Shown: positions 1 through 22,239 of the stretch, one piece after another
Position numbering within the stretch: the stretch's first letter is position 1
How the letters are laid out: each line of letters opens with the position of its first letter
Source of the DNA: Gigantopelta aegis
Lineage: Eukaryota > Mollusca > Gastropoda > Neomphalida > Peltospiridae
Reading direction: 5' to 3'
DNA: 64,000 bases
Assembly: GCF_016097555.1 (NCBI RefSeq)
Contig: NW_024533024.1
Span: forward strand, 1-64,000
The notes under the pieces: model-generated
Told to the model about the DNA's origin: nothing
What the model saw: the letters and a program-made list of their open reading frames with translations, nothing else
Databases searched by the model: none
Translations under genes and position numbers: made by a program

Positions 1-292
1 AAGATTTAACTCTTTCTTCTCCACCTGGTCTCCATCTTTTTGGAGAAATTTTTTTAACATCGAAACCACTGAAATTTAAAACAAATAATTACTTAATTAA
101 ATTATTAACTCCTTTTAACAAAAATTATAATAAATATTTTAATAAACCTTGAGCATCTGGGACTTGTTCGTTACAGTAATTGCTCTATCTCATTGTCTAG
201 GAGTAATTCCATTCCATATAACAACATCATGACAGTTTATAATAAGTAATATCAGGAGAGCAAGCATATATCAATCTTCCTATTATCATTTG

Positions 293-298
293 CATATA

Positions 299-332
<34 letters not shown>

Positions 333-396
333 ATTATATATTATATATATATATATATATATAATATAAATATATATTATATATTATATATATATA
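293..396. repeat. CATA/TA microsatellite
   Basis: A run of CATA tetranucleotides passes directly into interrupted TA dinucleotides. It is simple sequence with no coding content. Confidence 0.9.
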
Positions 397-666
397 GGTG
401 ACCTAGTAAGGATAAGATATCATCCTGTATGTGTAGTATAAGTTAGAAAAAACGTATCAGTATATAGGTATTATGTTCTAATAATAGTGGCTATATGTCT
501 GACAGAGTTTTAATTTGCTAATAATGGTTAATGTTTAAGAGGTGGGGACAGTTTAATTCACAACAAATTCTTAGGACACTCCTGCAGACAGTCACTTGCC
601 AATATAATATACATTAACACTACATCATATCTTGTCATTGTGAATGTCATAATGATACACAGTAAT

Positions 667-740
667 GTTGTGGTAGCAGTGAATTGACTGGTCTTTAGTT
701 TTTATCAGTGCTATTTGTTGTCTTTGTTGTAAGGGAGCAA
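667..740 (-). pseudogene. Fragment of a PRPF8 exon
   Basis: The segment from TTGTGGTAGCAGTGA to GAGGGAGCA-like sequence closely repeats the PRPF8 exon at about 2277-2360, which encodes the [19 protein letters not shown] region just before the Jab1/MPN domain. Internal bases are lost and changed, and no neighbouring exons follow. It looks like a small local duplication downstream of the gene rather than an alternative exon, but that was judged by eye only. Confidence 0.6.
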
Positions 741-1084
741 CTAGTATATCACTAACACAATTACAAGAGATCTATTCCTAATGTAACAATTTATATACCA
801 GTGTATATGTACACAGCTTAAAACATTGGATAATTTACTTACCTGGAGAGATACAAAATAAATAACACATCAATACCTACACATGTACTATTAAAAATAA
901 TCCTCAATATAACACCTTACATGAGGAGATATAGAATAAACCACCATTATATAATAGATTTACACTAATAAGTTGATACTTTCCATATGTTCAATAATAT
1001 TCATTAAGTCTTTGAAGTATTTATATACTTAATTAAGGAGGAGTAAATCAGTGTTTCAGTAATATAAAATATAGTTCTCAGTTA

Positions 1085-11259
<10,175 letters not shown>

Positions 11260-11477
11260 TTTGAACTTGTTTTATTAGTTGACTCTTCTTCTATATAATA
11301 AAATATAATTGAAAAGACCAATATATTAACTTACAAAATAGTCTGAAACTTTTTGTCACCCAACCACACAACGTGGGTAAAACGTCTTTGATCACGTGAT
11401 AAGTTATAGCTCTCTTTATTAATTAATTAATTTTATTGCAAGTTATTATAATTAATAATAATAATGGTTAATGGAAA
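11260..11477. promoter_or_regulatory. Shared PRPF8/POP5 divergent promoter region
   Basis: Only 218 bases separate the two start codons, which face away from each other. The interval is AT-rich, and a GATCACGTGAT palindrome (E-box CACGTG) near 11390-11400 is the clearest candidate site. Transcription start sites cannot be read directly. Confidence 0.55.
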
Positions 11478-12131
11478 ATGCGCTTCAAAAACAGGTAATT
11501 ATAAATTAATTTAATAAATATTATTTATTCTATTTCTAGATATTTATTATAGAGTTCAGCTTCACATCAGACAATGACAGAACTAGAGCGCTGACTTCAC
11601 TCACAAAAAAACAATTACGTCATGAAATAAAAGAGGCTATATTACGTCTCCATGGCGACTATGGGTCTAGCATGTGTCCTCCATAGTTTAAATGGTATAA
11701 GATTATAATGTAATTATTAACAATCTCTCTCTTTCCAGTAAAGTATCTTAATGCTAGTACTAATATTGGTGTACTAAGAGTACCGAGAGATCATTGATAT
11801 GGTGGGTGTGGTCTGCTATATCAACTATGACCACTCTGCAGAGTGTGCCATGTGCTATTAATGTCATTCATATTGGAGTATGACTGGTCATGTGACTGTC
11901 ATGTGATATGTTTTGTTAGGTACTATCAAATCTTGTCAGAAAAAGCTCATCTCCTATAATTATCAGAAATTAAAAGCAATAATCAAGTCCACTGATAGTT
12001 TGGGTATGTTGTATGTTTGCCCCTGTTATTAATTACTTGTCCTCCTAGTGGAGAAGAGGAAGTTGAAAGTGGACAGTTTTGGAAGTTTTAAAGAAAGACA
12101 GGGTTCCATTAAAAGTTTAATTATTAATTAA
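11478..12131 (+). CDS. POP5: Ribonuclease P/MRP subunit POP5
   Basis: A small protein of nuclear RNase P and RNase MRP, used in tRNA 5' maturation and pre-rRNA processing. The start chosen is the ATG at 11478 because it gives MRFKNRYLL across the first intron, matching human MVRFKHRYLLCEL; earlier ATGs do not. Later exons give LRLHGDYGSS, VKYLNASTNIGVLRVPR and GTIKSCQKKLISYN, which match the family segments around VHGTFGAAA, VRYLNAYTGIVLLRCR and GGTIRTCQKFLIQYN. The last exon is acidic and basic with either of two stops depending on the splice phase (12090 or 12131). At least one one-base shift interrupts the middle exon. It is divergent from PRPF8 and ends 13 bases from the stop of the next gene, which is on the other strand. 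Confidence 0.88.
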
Positions 12132-12143
12132 AATTATAACAAA

Positions 12144-13070
12144 TTACAAATCTACTTTAAAAATTTCCATAACTTCCCAACCGCCTCCCGTTATTAATAA
12201 TACTCCACTTATGGCCAGTGATATACTGACAATCAAACTCTCTTCTTTTAGTGCCTGTATGTCTCTCAAGAATAGCAGCAGCAGACACACCCACAATTCG
12301 AGGACTAATTACCACCGAGTCCTCAGTAATAGCTGCAACATCACATATATGGTAATAGGTGTCCCAAATGGAGAAGATATTCACTTGTCTCCTTACCAAT
12401 GTCATATTTAGTAATACGACTACCAACATCTAATGTAGTATAGTTTATTGAGGTACTGGCTCTATAGTTTATATAGCTCATGTTGAGATGACATGTAATA
12501 GTAGAAATCAGTCGAGTTTGGATCATTCAGTATAGTAATAGTTCTATCATTATCATCTCTTAACAAGAAGGGAACAGAGGTTTATTTCTTTTAGTCTGGA
12601 CCAGAATCACAATATTATCTCCATTCTCTTTTGCTGGCGTTATAACTTTTCTTTTTATGTCTTATAAAAAACATACGTCCTGATGCTATCAAATATTCCT
12701 ATCATCAGTAACATCAGTACTCACAATAACATTAGTAGCTTTGATAAAATGATCACCTTCTTGCTGAACAGTACCAGTAACAAATACTTTCGATGAACCC
12801 TCTCTGTTTAGAGTCTTATGCATTACACTTCTTAGTACATCAAAATCATCATACAATACTGCCTTCTTTTGATACCTTTCTTTACCCATACTTAGCTTCA
12901 TAATATAACACAGCTGAAAAAGCCAAAACATCCTATCCAAAACCAAACATTAAACCGGGTATTACTTGCTCCATCTTCTGTCACCAGCCTCATCTACAGC
13001 TATACATGACATCACTGGCCCACAACTTCCTTCATAAACGACAAATTTTATTTTAATATCAAACAATAGA
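12144..13070 (-). CDS. GIDE/MUL1-like membrane protein, copy A
   Basis: I assign this tentatively to the MUL1/GIDE family (mitochondrial outer membrane E3 ligases) from order and spacing rather than strong identity. Visible pieces are KVFVTGTVQQEGDHFIKA, which fits the BAM-domain start; a VPFLLRDDNDRTITIL-like piece, compare human TVPFDLVPHEDGVDVAV; and a stretch SEYLLHLG...LLPY followed by AAITEDSVVISPR, compare EEMLKVGATLTGVGEL then SVRLQPP. Near the C terminus another frame gives a hydrophobic segment SLIVSISLAISGVLLITGG and a stop at 12144-12146. No RING finger follows, whereas MUL1 ends in one. The start is uncertain (about 13070). Reading frames shift several times. Confidence 0.45.
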
Positions 13071-13259
13071 AATAACTACCGCAAACAATATTAGATCAGT
13101 TACATCTATTGGTCATTTTGTATTATAATATGGTAGTGACATACTTACTATATAATAATTATAACAGAAGTATCATATAATATACTCATATTAAAACTCA
13201 AAAATACTTGTAAAGAGTATATTGTAATCATGAAAATAATGCTAACTCCACTCACTTAC

Positions 13260-14038
13260 CATTAATAAATCAGAACATCAAACGAAAAGAAAGAGTTTGT
13301 CTCTCAACAATATCGCTAACAGACACACCCACTATTTGAGGATTAATTATTATTGAGTCCTCAGTAATAGCTGCAATATACCATATATGGTAATTGGTAA
13401 TCCAAACTGGAGAGATATTCATTTGTCTCCTTACCAATGTCATAATTAGTATATACGATACCAACATCTAATGTAGTATTATATTGAGGTACTGGTTCTG
13501 TATATTGATTTACACTTTATGTGAGATGACATAAAATCATAGAAGTAAGTTGAGTCATGAATTTCTATATAGAGATAGGTCCTTCCATTATAATCTTTTA
13601 ATAAGCAAAGGAACAGATGATGAATTATTATTCCAAACATGTCAAACAGATACTCTCCATTTTTTAATTTTGTCTACAAACTCTTTTGCAATAAATTTCA
13701 GCAATCCTCCGAGCAGGTCTGAAATAGAGAACTTCTTTAGCGTTCTCTTTAGGGAGATCTCATTTAGTCCATCTTTTTGAAAATGCCACTTACAAAAAAT
13801 GGTTTTTTGCCTCCCGTTCTCTTCAATAACGAGAAATCATTCCTTTAATTTCTCAAAGTCATGATAAATGACTCCATTCTTTACTTTATTATACTGTTTC
13901 CATTTCTTATGTAGGAATCAAGGCCCACGTATATCAAAACCCGCCACTGCACACGACAGGCAGAGCTAGTATCAGTACAGGAACAGCAAGAAGACCTTTT
14001 ACAGCTAACTTAATATCAAAATTTAACACTTTCATTTT
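13260..14038 (-). CDS. GIDE/MUL1-like membrane protein, copy B
   Basis: A paralogue of the previous gene: the stretch with TLVRRQMNISP, AAITEDSIIINP and IVGVS aligns position by position with copy A. The start at about 14038 gives MKVLNFDIKLAVKGLL followed by VPVLILALPVV, a strongly hydrophobic N-terminal segment that can be a signal anchor, as in MUL1. NGVIYHDFEKLKE corresponds to AVLYDDFDVLRS in copy A. No RING is seen. More stops and shifts are present than in the neighbouring housekeeping genes, so decay cannot be excluded. The family call rests on copy C and on architecture. Confidence 0.4.
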
Positions 14039-14349
14039 TCTTCTCTTTACAACATCAAATCATGTAAGAGACTAGTGGCTAGTCACTTCAAACCTAATTA
14101 CATAGACACATCCTGCTACCAGTTCAAAGTGAACTTCCTGTATTATTTCCTGTAGTTAAAATCAACATCCTGAGGTTTACTACTTCAAAAGACAGGTCTA
14201 AATATGATACGAAATTAATACAGAATAAAAAAAATCTATTTTTATAAAGAAAGCATATTAATGATGATATATAAAGAGCCCAAAGCCCAATTTAGTAAAG
14301 AATGATGCAATTGTTTGATACTAGGATCAAGGTGCTATGTATTAATGAA

Positions 14350-15060
14350 TCAATATCAGTATTGGACGTACAACGGTGTCACTATGACATCATCATCAGA
14401 GCCAGGAGCTGCCTTTACTTTACCATATATGGCAATATGTCGACGACACTCTAAGGACCTTTTCTTTAGGTTACTGTATAATAAGGAGTGACTGATTATC
14501 TTGACTTCTGGATCAGGAACAGCAACCAGACGAGCTTGAAGATTTATTAAATTCTTTATTTTTGTTGATGTCTTTAGTAGACTATGAAAACCTTTAGCAT
14601 GATGTATACGTTCAACAATAACAATACTACCAGTATTGTCTACCAGTTCAAAGGGAACTGAATGAATAGTTTCCTCTTCAATGGACAGTTACTGAACTTT
14701 TCCAATTCATTGTTTTCTCACTAAAACTTTCTCTTTATTATTAACTGCTGATATTTAGCAACACACTGCATGTCAGGATTTGTAGTGAGCTGAACAATGC
14801 GATTGCTGTCTGGAGTTATAACACCTTCAATAATGATTTTCTTTTTTTAAAAACTCTTTTCTTTATTGTAACTATTTATGACAGGTTTTTTCAATGAATG
14901 GAATTCTCATAATGTACAGCACATCAATCATTTTGACTTCTTAGGACCACTGTGGGCAAGGATCCAAAGCTAGCCAGGCTCCAAAACTTAGAAATCCTGT
15001 TCCTAATCCACCTAAAATCCATGTTAACGAGCTATTATAAGACCTGTTATTGATACTGTT
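14350..15060 (-). CDS. GIDE/MUL1-like protein, copy C
   Basis: The most recognisable of the three. An N-terminal membrane segment reads LTWILGGLGTGFLSFGAWL. It is followed by a piece with NRIVQLTTNPDMQCVAKYQ, then HSVPFELVDNTGSIVIVE, which parallels human MUL1 NTVPFDLVPHEDGVDVAV. Downstream come HAKGFHSLLK and KRSLECRRHIAIYGKVKAAP, parallel to the GIDE-domain end. The gene stops near 14350 without a second membrane segment or a RING. It is divergent from the PM20D2 relic. If the assignment is right it would lie in a mitochondrial or peroxisomal membrane; enzymatic function is doubtful without a RING. Confidence 0.45.
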
Positions 15061-15255
15061 TCTTAATAACACGACAAATATTTTCAAGTAACAGAGTTAG
15101 AGACATCTGCAATGTGAGTGTGGACGCTCTCTTAAGTATAACGGAAGTAAACGAAGCATTCTGAAATTTATATAGAAATGAAAAGGGTAATTCCTACTCC
15201 GTCAACGTCAACACACTGTGCTAGAAGCTGGTGCCCTAGTCAATTTCTTCACAAA

Positions 15256-16475
15256 AAATGGCAGACAGATTATCAATGGTTTCTTCAGGCTATAGATGGA
15301 CAGAGAGATGCTCTAAAGAAGTAAGTGTAAGTATAGCGGGAGGTCCTGATGACTAAACTTTGAGGAACACATGCTCACAGACTTCTTACTGACTATTTGG
15401 AGAGTCAGGGCTTCTCTGTAGAGAGGGACAATTCTGTGGTCTAGAGACAGCCTTCAGAGCTAAGGTAAGTACTTGCTAACTATTTTTTACTTACTAATTT
15501 ATATATCTATTTTATTATATATAGGTTTGGTTCTGGTCATCTAATGTATGTGTTATATGTGAATATGATGCTTTACCAGAATTGGTCATGCTTGTGGTCA
15601 TAATATTATGCTGAGCTGTGTTTGCTGCAGTTAGACTTGGAGTAAAAGCATTCTTAGAGACACAAGGAGTGCGTTTCAGATGGTACATTGACTGTACTAG
15701 GTTACACCAGCTGAAGAAGGAGGGTGGGAGGAAAAATCTCCTCTCCTCATTTTGAGAAAGGAGGATTTGAGGGAGTTGACGTTGCCATGATGGTTCATCC
15801 TGGCCTATAGGATGTGTTGTTGTTTCACAAATGTAGAGCAGTACTTAACATTGAGTTTTCAGGCAAAGCTGCTCATGCTGCTGCTGCCTTTCCTGGGAAG
15901 GCGGTCAATGCACTTGATGCAGCTGTTTGTCCATATACTAATATCTCTGTTTTAGACAACAGATGAAACCAAACCTGGCGAGTTCATGCTATAATAAGTA
16001 ATGGAGGTGTTAAACTAACATATTATTCCAGAGAAATCAGCTCTCGAATATTACATTAGAGCACCCAATAAAGCAGAACTACAACTGCTAGAGAAAAGTG
16101 GGTGGCATGTTTTGAAAGCAGCTGCTAAAGCTACTGGTTGTAAAGTAGAAGTGAAAAAGAAGGTGGTTTAACATTATGATGATATGGTGACTAATCCTGT
16201 TTTGGGTAAACTATATGCAGCTAATCTTGAAAAGGTGTGGAATTAATAATTGATAAATATCAATTGGAGGGTTCCTGGTCTAATGATATGGGTAATGTCT
16301 CCTATGTTTATACCTCATTACATCCAAATTATGCTATTGGGTTGGTAGAAGCGTAAATTCAATCATCATCATGACTTTTACGGCTATCTCTAAATACACC
16401 TGAGCTCATAGCAAAACTCTAATAATAGCACAAGCCTTAGCATCAACTTTTTATTGATGTCATTGTGGGTGGATC
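15256..16475 (+). pseudogene. Decayed copy of PM20D2 peptidase gene
   Basis: The exons follow the intact PM20D2 gene at 51199-52399 one for one: [12 protein letters not shown] in exon 1, [23 protein letters not shown] and NPVLGKLY later, with matching intron positions. In-frame stops and shifts are far more frequent than in the intact copy. The exon corresponding to the metal-binding region is scrambled, and the C-terminal GGEHLE region has changed to VDHQ. It lies about 35 kb from, and in opposite orientation to, the intact copy. I read it as a pseudogene of a duplicated metallopeptidase. A diverged functional paralogue hidden by assembly errors is less likely. Confidence 0.7.
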
Positions 16476-16559
16476 ATCAATGATTAAAAGAAATTAAAAA
16501 GAAATTTAAAAAACAAATGGAACAATAAATTTTTAGTTTAGGATTTTTATAATTTTGTT

Positions 16560-19194
16560 GATAATTAAATTTAGTGTATTTTTTTGTAATGATAGTTTTA
16601 TATCCATCCATAACAAGATGAAGATCAAGATCATTGATATTAGAACTTGTAATTATCAGGTGATTGCAGGGGTATCCATTTAATAACACCACCTAAAACC
16701 AAGAGAGGATATTAACTGTAGTGGGTGCGAGCTTATTTACCTTTTAAATGCAGATCAAATCTCAAAAATATTAGATGATTTATGACACAGCTTTTTCTCA
16801 ACAACAGTTGACCCCTAGTAAAATTAATAAATTATTAGTTATTAATAACTAGAGCTTACCAAATATAAATGTTAGCAAGTGAGAAGGCTATATCTCTGGC
16901 AGCTGTCATTATAATATTGGGATCTTCTCTTGTGATAAATTTAACAATGGAGTCCATCCATTCATTGATGGTATGGGCTTCAGTCTCTAACTCAAGGTAT
17001 TTGATCCTGTCCTTCATACTGGTCTGAGTCTTCACATAATGTACTAGTGCTTTGCAATGCCTATAATATTGTTTCTATAGCAACCAATAAGTGGTTTGTG
17101 GGACCTACTTCTCCATTGGTTTTGTAGTGCTCGTAGTACATCTAACTCAATATGATTAGTAGCGTCCCCTCCCATATTGGTAACACCTATATTATATAAT
17201 ATGACATAATGTCATATAGAACATGAAAGATGTACCTGAGCATCTTGTATAGTGTAGGGAGACCAGTGTCTTTCTAATATAAACTTGTCCACCAAATGTT
17301 TCCAGTCCTCATCAGAGGTTATAGCAAAACAGCCTAAATGTAAAATAGGGTTCATTACGTTTGTGGGTGGAGTTTAAGGCATACCATTTTAGCAGTATAT
17401 AAGCTTTGCTATTGGCATTAACAATTAAGAAAGTGATTTATAATATTGATGATAGTCCACATTCAAGTTTGTGTCCTAGTAACAAACTGTGCAGCTCTAA
17501 TGCAAATAGTGTACACCCACGTATTTCAGCTATAATGAGGGAGGTGGGGCGATAATTATAGTTAATGAAGTACTTACTTCAATACCACAGCTAATGTCCC
17601 TCATATTGTAATGGATAATGAATAAGTATTGACCAAATGCTTTCTCTTTGTACAATAGTCTCGTGATAAACAAATAACATACTAATGTGATTAGGTATAA
17701 AGAGGTGGAGTCAAGGGTTGAGCTTACGTCTCCATACTTGACACTGCAGAAAGGGGTTATGTAATCTGTAATAGGTTAACATTGGCGGATATCTCAGCCT
17801 ACAACCACGCCCCTTTTCACCAACCTAATTAGTAACATAATATAACACACTACTTCATTAAATATCATTTACATACCAATTGTCCTATTGTACCATTTAG
17901 TAATAACTCTGCAGTAGGTAACTGTCTGTACCTAACATAACTTGTTTTTCAGTTGCTATGGTTACAATAAATTCATAATAATAATGATAACAATAATATA
18001 ATTTATTACCTCAATTAAAATATTATTTTAATTGACCTTGTCATTTTAGTTTCACATAAAACAATGACAGGCCTCCTGTACCCTATTAAATAATAATTAT
18101 TAGGGTCATACCCTCATATGACACTCTGACCTCAATTATGTTGCCATCATTGTCTTGTAATCTTTTCTGCTAATGTAAATGCCATGTCAGCATCGTGGCT
18201 GAACTGAACCACTGTAACCATGGAGATGATAGGTGTGGTCATCATGTGGGTATAGCAATAGTAGTCGTTCCTATTGACTAATTAATACGCAATAATTAGA
18301 GGGTACCTCTTGATATAGGGTACTTACCCACATCAGATCCTCCTCCGTTCTCTGTCATCCATGACCTGAGGTCCCAAAAAGTATAGAGGATCACGAGATA
18401 TCAGTCGAGGGGGGGCCCTCTCTGAAGACCTAGAATCCTTTACCTCCCCCTATAATAATAACATATAATATTATGACAATAGACTCCACCCACTTACCTC
18501 GGATTAATTTAGAGGCACCATCCGTCATAGCTAATGGACATGAGTAATACCCTGATGATGAGGCAAATAAATATATCTTTATAAATTGATGTAGCTCGAC
18601 TATAAAATATAATAATGATGACATCATTATGAGTCATATATGTATACCTCCATTCACCATATTGTCCGCTCGTAACCAATAGCAACCATTCCCTCTTCAG
18701 CTGATATATCATGCAGTTTTCTCCAATGCCTCTGATGTTACTACTTGATCTACTCTTTTGCCCCACCCATCATATTGTCGCAGAACAGGTGGGTGTGTCT
18801 CTGCTTCTCGGCCAAGGGTGCTAATCTCAGAGGAGATGCGAGATCCAAAAGTTTCCAAATCTTGGAATACTCCCTCACAAACCCTATAAATAAAATAAAT
18901 AAATAAATATTGTCATGTTATTAACTTGCTAACTTCAGAAGGAAGACGTTGAGAGAGATGAGTTCTTTAAATATGATCCTCAATAAATGGATTATATAAT
19001 TCTGGTTGAGGGACTGAATAAACTGCCATGTTAGCACCTTGAAATACTTCAGTGACAGGTACTGTAGAGCTAGTTCTTCTATTATATTTTACAGCTGCTG
19101 TGTAGAAGATAGTCGACGAGAAAGTGATAAAAAAAGAAGTCTGTTTGCCATTATGTGAAATGGGAGTGGCTAAATTAGCCACACCTCTAATCAC
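16560..19194 (-). CDS. Acyl-CoA dehydrogenase, ACDH-11/AidB type
   Basis: A flavoprotein of the acyl-CoA dehydrogenase superfamily, in the branch of C. elegans ACDH-11 and bacterial AidB. Exons in order give AVYSVPQPELYNPF, RLPSEVS, LGREAETHPPVLRQYDGWGK then KLHDISAEEGMVAIGYER, FASSSGYYSCPLAMTDGAS, WMTE-GGGSDVG, RQLPTAELLLNGTIGQLVG-EKGRG, DTGLPTLYKMLR and an IWEGT...ELDVLRAL segment. These are the ACDH-11 landmarks, including the FAD-site MTDGA, the GGSDV motif and the IWEGTTN segment. The C terminus is not clear, and the end given (about 16560) is approximate. The start is near 19194, almost touching HSCB on the other strand. Frames shift repeatedly. Related proteins act on fatty acyl-CoA in lipid metabolism; substrate and location are not evident here. 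Confidence 0.85.
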
Positions 19195-19201
19195 GTGTTA
19201 T

Positions 19202-20108
19202 ATGCAGGTACTTGTCTTGGATTACAAGACTTCACAGACTGTTATTATTACCATCATCAACTGGAATAAGTCGATATTTAACAAGTACATCTCATAAATA
19301 AAATGTTGGTACTGTCATCGTCAATTATCATTACCTGTTGATACTGTGACATTACTTGTCCATGTGAGAATCACGTGGTCTTACCTCCTACGACTACCAA
19401 CTCCTTTTCCTATAATGCAGTGGTATGTATAATGACATCATTATGACATCATTATATTTCTATTATTAGTTACGCCATCATTCGAGGTGATACAAGTGTT
19501 CATTAAAAAATGTGTTACCATCAATACAATATTATTACATCCTGATAAATATAGTCAGAAATCTACTGTAAGACCACACCCCTAATGTCACATGATCATC
19601 ATATGACTATTTGATTAGATAGAGCAGACATAGCACAAGAACATTCCTCATTAATTAATAAAGCATACACTACATTAATTAATCCTTATATGAGAGGGTT
19701 ATATTTGGTAAGTATCCTCAGGACCTTATGTACACATGTATATATTATATTCTTGTTTAGTTAAAGTTAATGGTCTGACGATAGATGAGAGAGATAATAC
19801 AAGTGAGTTATTATTTCTTGAGAGAATTATGGAGATCAATGAAGAGTTACATAATAATCCATCACAAGAGAGATTAACAAGAAATATATCAATATAATGA
19901 AGGTAGATAGTTCTATTATTATATTGTACATGATATTATATTACAGCTGCTCTTAATGAGTGTATAGAGAATGTCACTATGTGGTTTAATAAAGGTTAGT
20001 GTTAGTAGATTATTAACTGTTTCTATATATTGTATATTATTAGGTGATCTGTTAGCAGCTAAAGATGGACTATCTGAAATGAAGTATTATATAATATTAC
20101 AAAAATGA
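19202..20108 (+). CDS. HSCB: Iron-sulfur cluster co-chaperone HscB
   Basis: A J-domain co-chaperone that passes ISCU-bound Fe-S clusters to the mitochondrial HSP70. An exon encodes the helix with the J-domain tripeptide, LLHPDKYSQKS (human LVHPDFFSQRS). The next gives HSSLINKAYTTLINPYMRG, matching HSTLVNDAYKTLLAPLSRG, then LLKLNGLTIDER and FLERIMEINEELHNNP. The final exons LNECIENVTMWFNKG and LLAAKDGLSEMKYY end at the TGA at 20106-20108. The upstream exon includes KCWYC and, in another frame, CPCENH, which may be the N-terminal zinc-binding cysteines of animal HSCB, but this part is disrupted. The start is uncertain. It is divergent from the acyl-CoA dehydrogenase. Confidence 0.9.
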
Positions 20109-20159
20109 ACTATTGTTAAGACTAAATGTTTAATAAAATAAATTCAATATTCATAAAGA

Positions 20160-22016
20160 ATAAAAGAGGAATAGAAGGGCTTGATTCATGGTTCACAGAC
20201 TGTCACAGCAGACTCAACTTAGGTCCTATTCTCTACCTAATGTAGAGGATACAGGTAGAGTATTGGGAAAAGGAGCTATGGAGAAGTAGTAGAGATGTGA
20301 AGTCACGAGATGGTACTATAGTAGCTGGAAAGAAGCTGCATGATATCTTCTTTGAGTCAGGCAATGATCCAACTCATGTCAGATCAATGAAAGAGCAATT
20401 TGACAAGAATGTGTGAGGTGAGAAATGTTAGTTTGTGTATACAACTTTGAATGGTTTATGATACAATAGTTTAACATTATTTCATGTGGGTTTAGACTTA
20501 GTTTGGTCCCAGACCTAGGGTAATACAAGTGATAACAGTAAACTTGACTTGACTTTGTGTCTTAAAAATGTGATGTGGGTTTTGGTTTACAATTTTAGAA
20601 GCTGTTGTACTTGAATATTATTAGTACAACTGGGATAATGACTTCTCCATTGTTTGTAACACTTGTTATGGGCTATGCTAATGGATTGTTTACCATCAAC
20701 AACAAATAAGGAAATAATAAATAAAGATATCTTTCTTTAATTTTAAGCTTTAGTCTCTAATAGTTAGCTTGTACAAAGTGAAAGTGAAAGTGAAATAGCC
20801 CACTAATGTGATGCAGGATTTGTTTTCTTTCTGCCCTGAGACATCAACATCCATTCCTAGGACTCCATCTTTTCATTTCTCGTACATCTAACACTGAACT
20901 TTGAACCCTTAGGATTAGTATGTAAGAAGTGTTTTTCTATTAACATTATTATTTAGCCATGATGATGATAGTTGATCTAACTATTGAAGTGTTTGTACTG
21001 TTTAGTAAAAAAAGTATCAGTAATGTTTTCAAATATTTATACTTAATAGTATCCAGATGCTTTTTCTAAAGTGAAATTAATTCTTTTGAAATTTAGTATA
21101 ATATAATAGTATCTAGAGATTAAATGTTTTATGTAGTAAATCTATACTATAATGACAATACTAATAACTAATATTCATTTATAGCAACTCCCATAATTAC
21201 ATACCAACACCTCTGCCAGCTAGAATATAAAAATGAGTTTACCAGACCTACTTTTCTTTTCTTTTGACAAATTCAATGATGGCAAAAATTGTGTTAATAT
21301 ATAATTATGAGTAAATTAATTATTTCAAAATGGTTAGATTGAGTCAACTTCATCATCCTAATATTGTTCAGTTTCTTGGAGTCCACTACAAGTCCAGGTT
21401 CTGATATTCCCATTCTAATAATGGAGTACCTACCAATGTCACTGACTAACTATCTGAATCAGAACAGATGATCTCTAATCATATTAGAACTAATATTATT
21501 GGATGTATCTCTTGGTCTATTATATCTACATACACAAAAACTCACCTATACTTCATCGTGATCTCACTGCTAACAATGTCATTACTCACTTCAGATATGA
21601 AAGCTAAAATATCTGGCTTTGGAGTGTCTTGTATTTTTAAGCCTGAATCTGGTGAGCATGACATGAGACTGTCCCAATGTCCTGGTACAATGGTGTATAT
21701 GCCACCTGAAACAACTTCAATCAGACTACACAGTAACAAGTGATGATTTGATAAATTAGATGTATTCTCATTTGGTGTTCTCATACTTCATGTCTACACA
21801 CAACTATGGCACAAATAACTGACCTTTTTGATGAATATAACAGATCAAGAAACAGCAGTACAGAGAAGACAACACTTACTAGATAAAGTGGAGAATGATA
21901 CAATGAAACAACTAGCTATGGAATGTCTACACAAATTACCACAGTCTAGACCACATACTAGGGATCTTGTGATAAGAATTAAAGGTATTATAAATACTAG
22001 ATGTATTGAAACATAA
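20160..22016 (+). CDS. Divergent protein kinase-like gene (altered DFG)
   Basis: Spliced pieces give a kinase fold in order: glycine loop GRVLGKGA.GEV, the lysine strand GTIVAGKKLHD, HHPNIVQFLGVHYKS, IPILIMEYLPM (the last from shifted frames), catalytic loop HRDLTANNV, then KISGFGVSC, and the MPPE segment before an F-lobe DVFSFGVLILH. The last exon carries QLAMECLHKLPQSRPHTRD, the usual end of such domains, with a stop at 22014-22016. In the activation segment the DFG aspartate position reads glycine, which predicts loss of magnesium binding. This kind of kinase (PNIVQFLG) is abundant in sponges, often as tyrosine-kinase-like receptors, but no extracellular part is seen. A long intron of about 800-900 bases (20409-21320) separates the first exon from the rest. 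Confidence 0.75.
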
Positions 22017-22239
22017 TTTGAAAACTAATTATTAGGGTTTTAATTAAATGAACTACTTTATATCACATATTTTAGTAGTACCTTGATAGATATATAAAAT
22101 ATGATAAGTGTGTATAGTTTACATCTAATATGTCATGTATTCAGTTTTGGAATAAATTCAGCTAATTAAAGTTATTGTAATTGTATTTAACATCTCACTT
22201 TATAAATACTTTATTATATTATTATTATTATTATTATTA

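Larger units (their letters stand above)
1..1084. other. Downstream flank of PRPF8, no gene seen
   Basis: No convincing coding region was found here on either strand. The stretch is AT-rich and holds a CATA/TA microsatellite near 293-396 and a short diverged copy of a PRPF8 exon near 667-740. The PRPF8 stop lies at the right edge, so this interval probably contains its 3' untranslated region and intergenic sequence. Confidence 0.6.
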
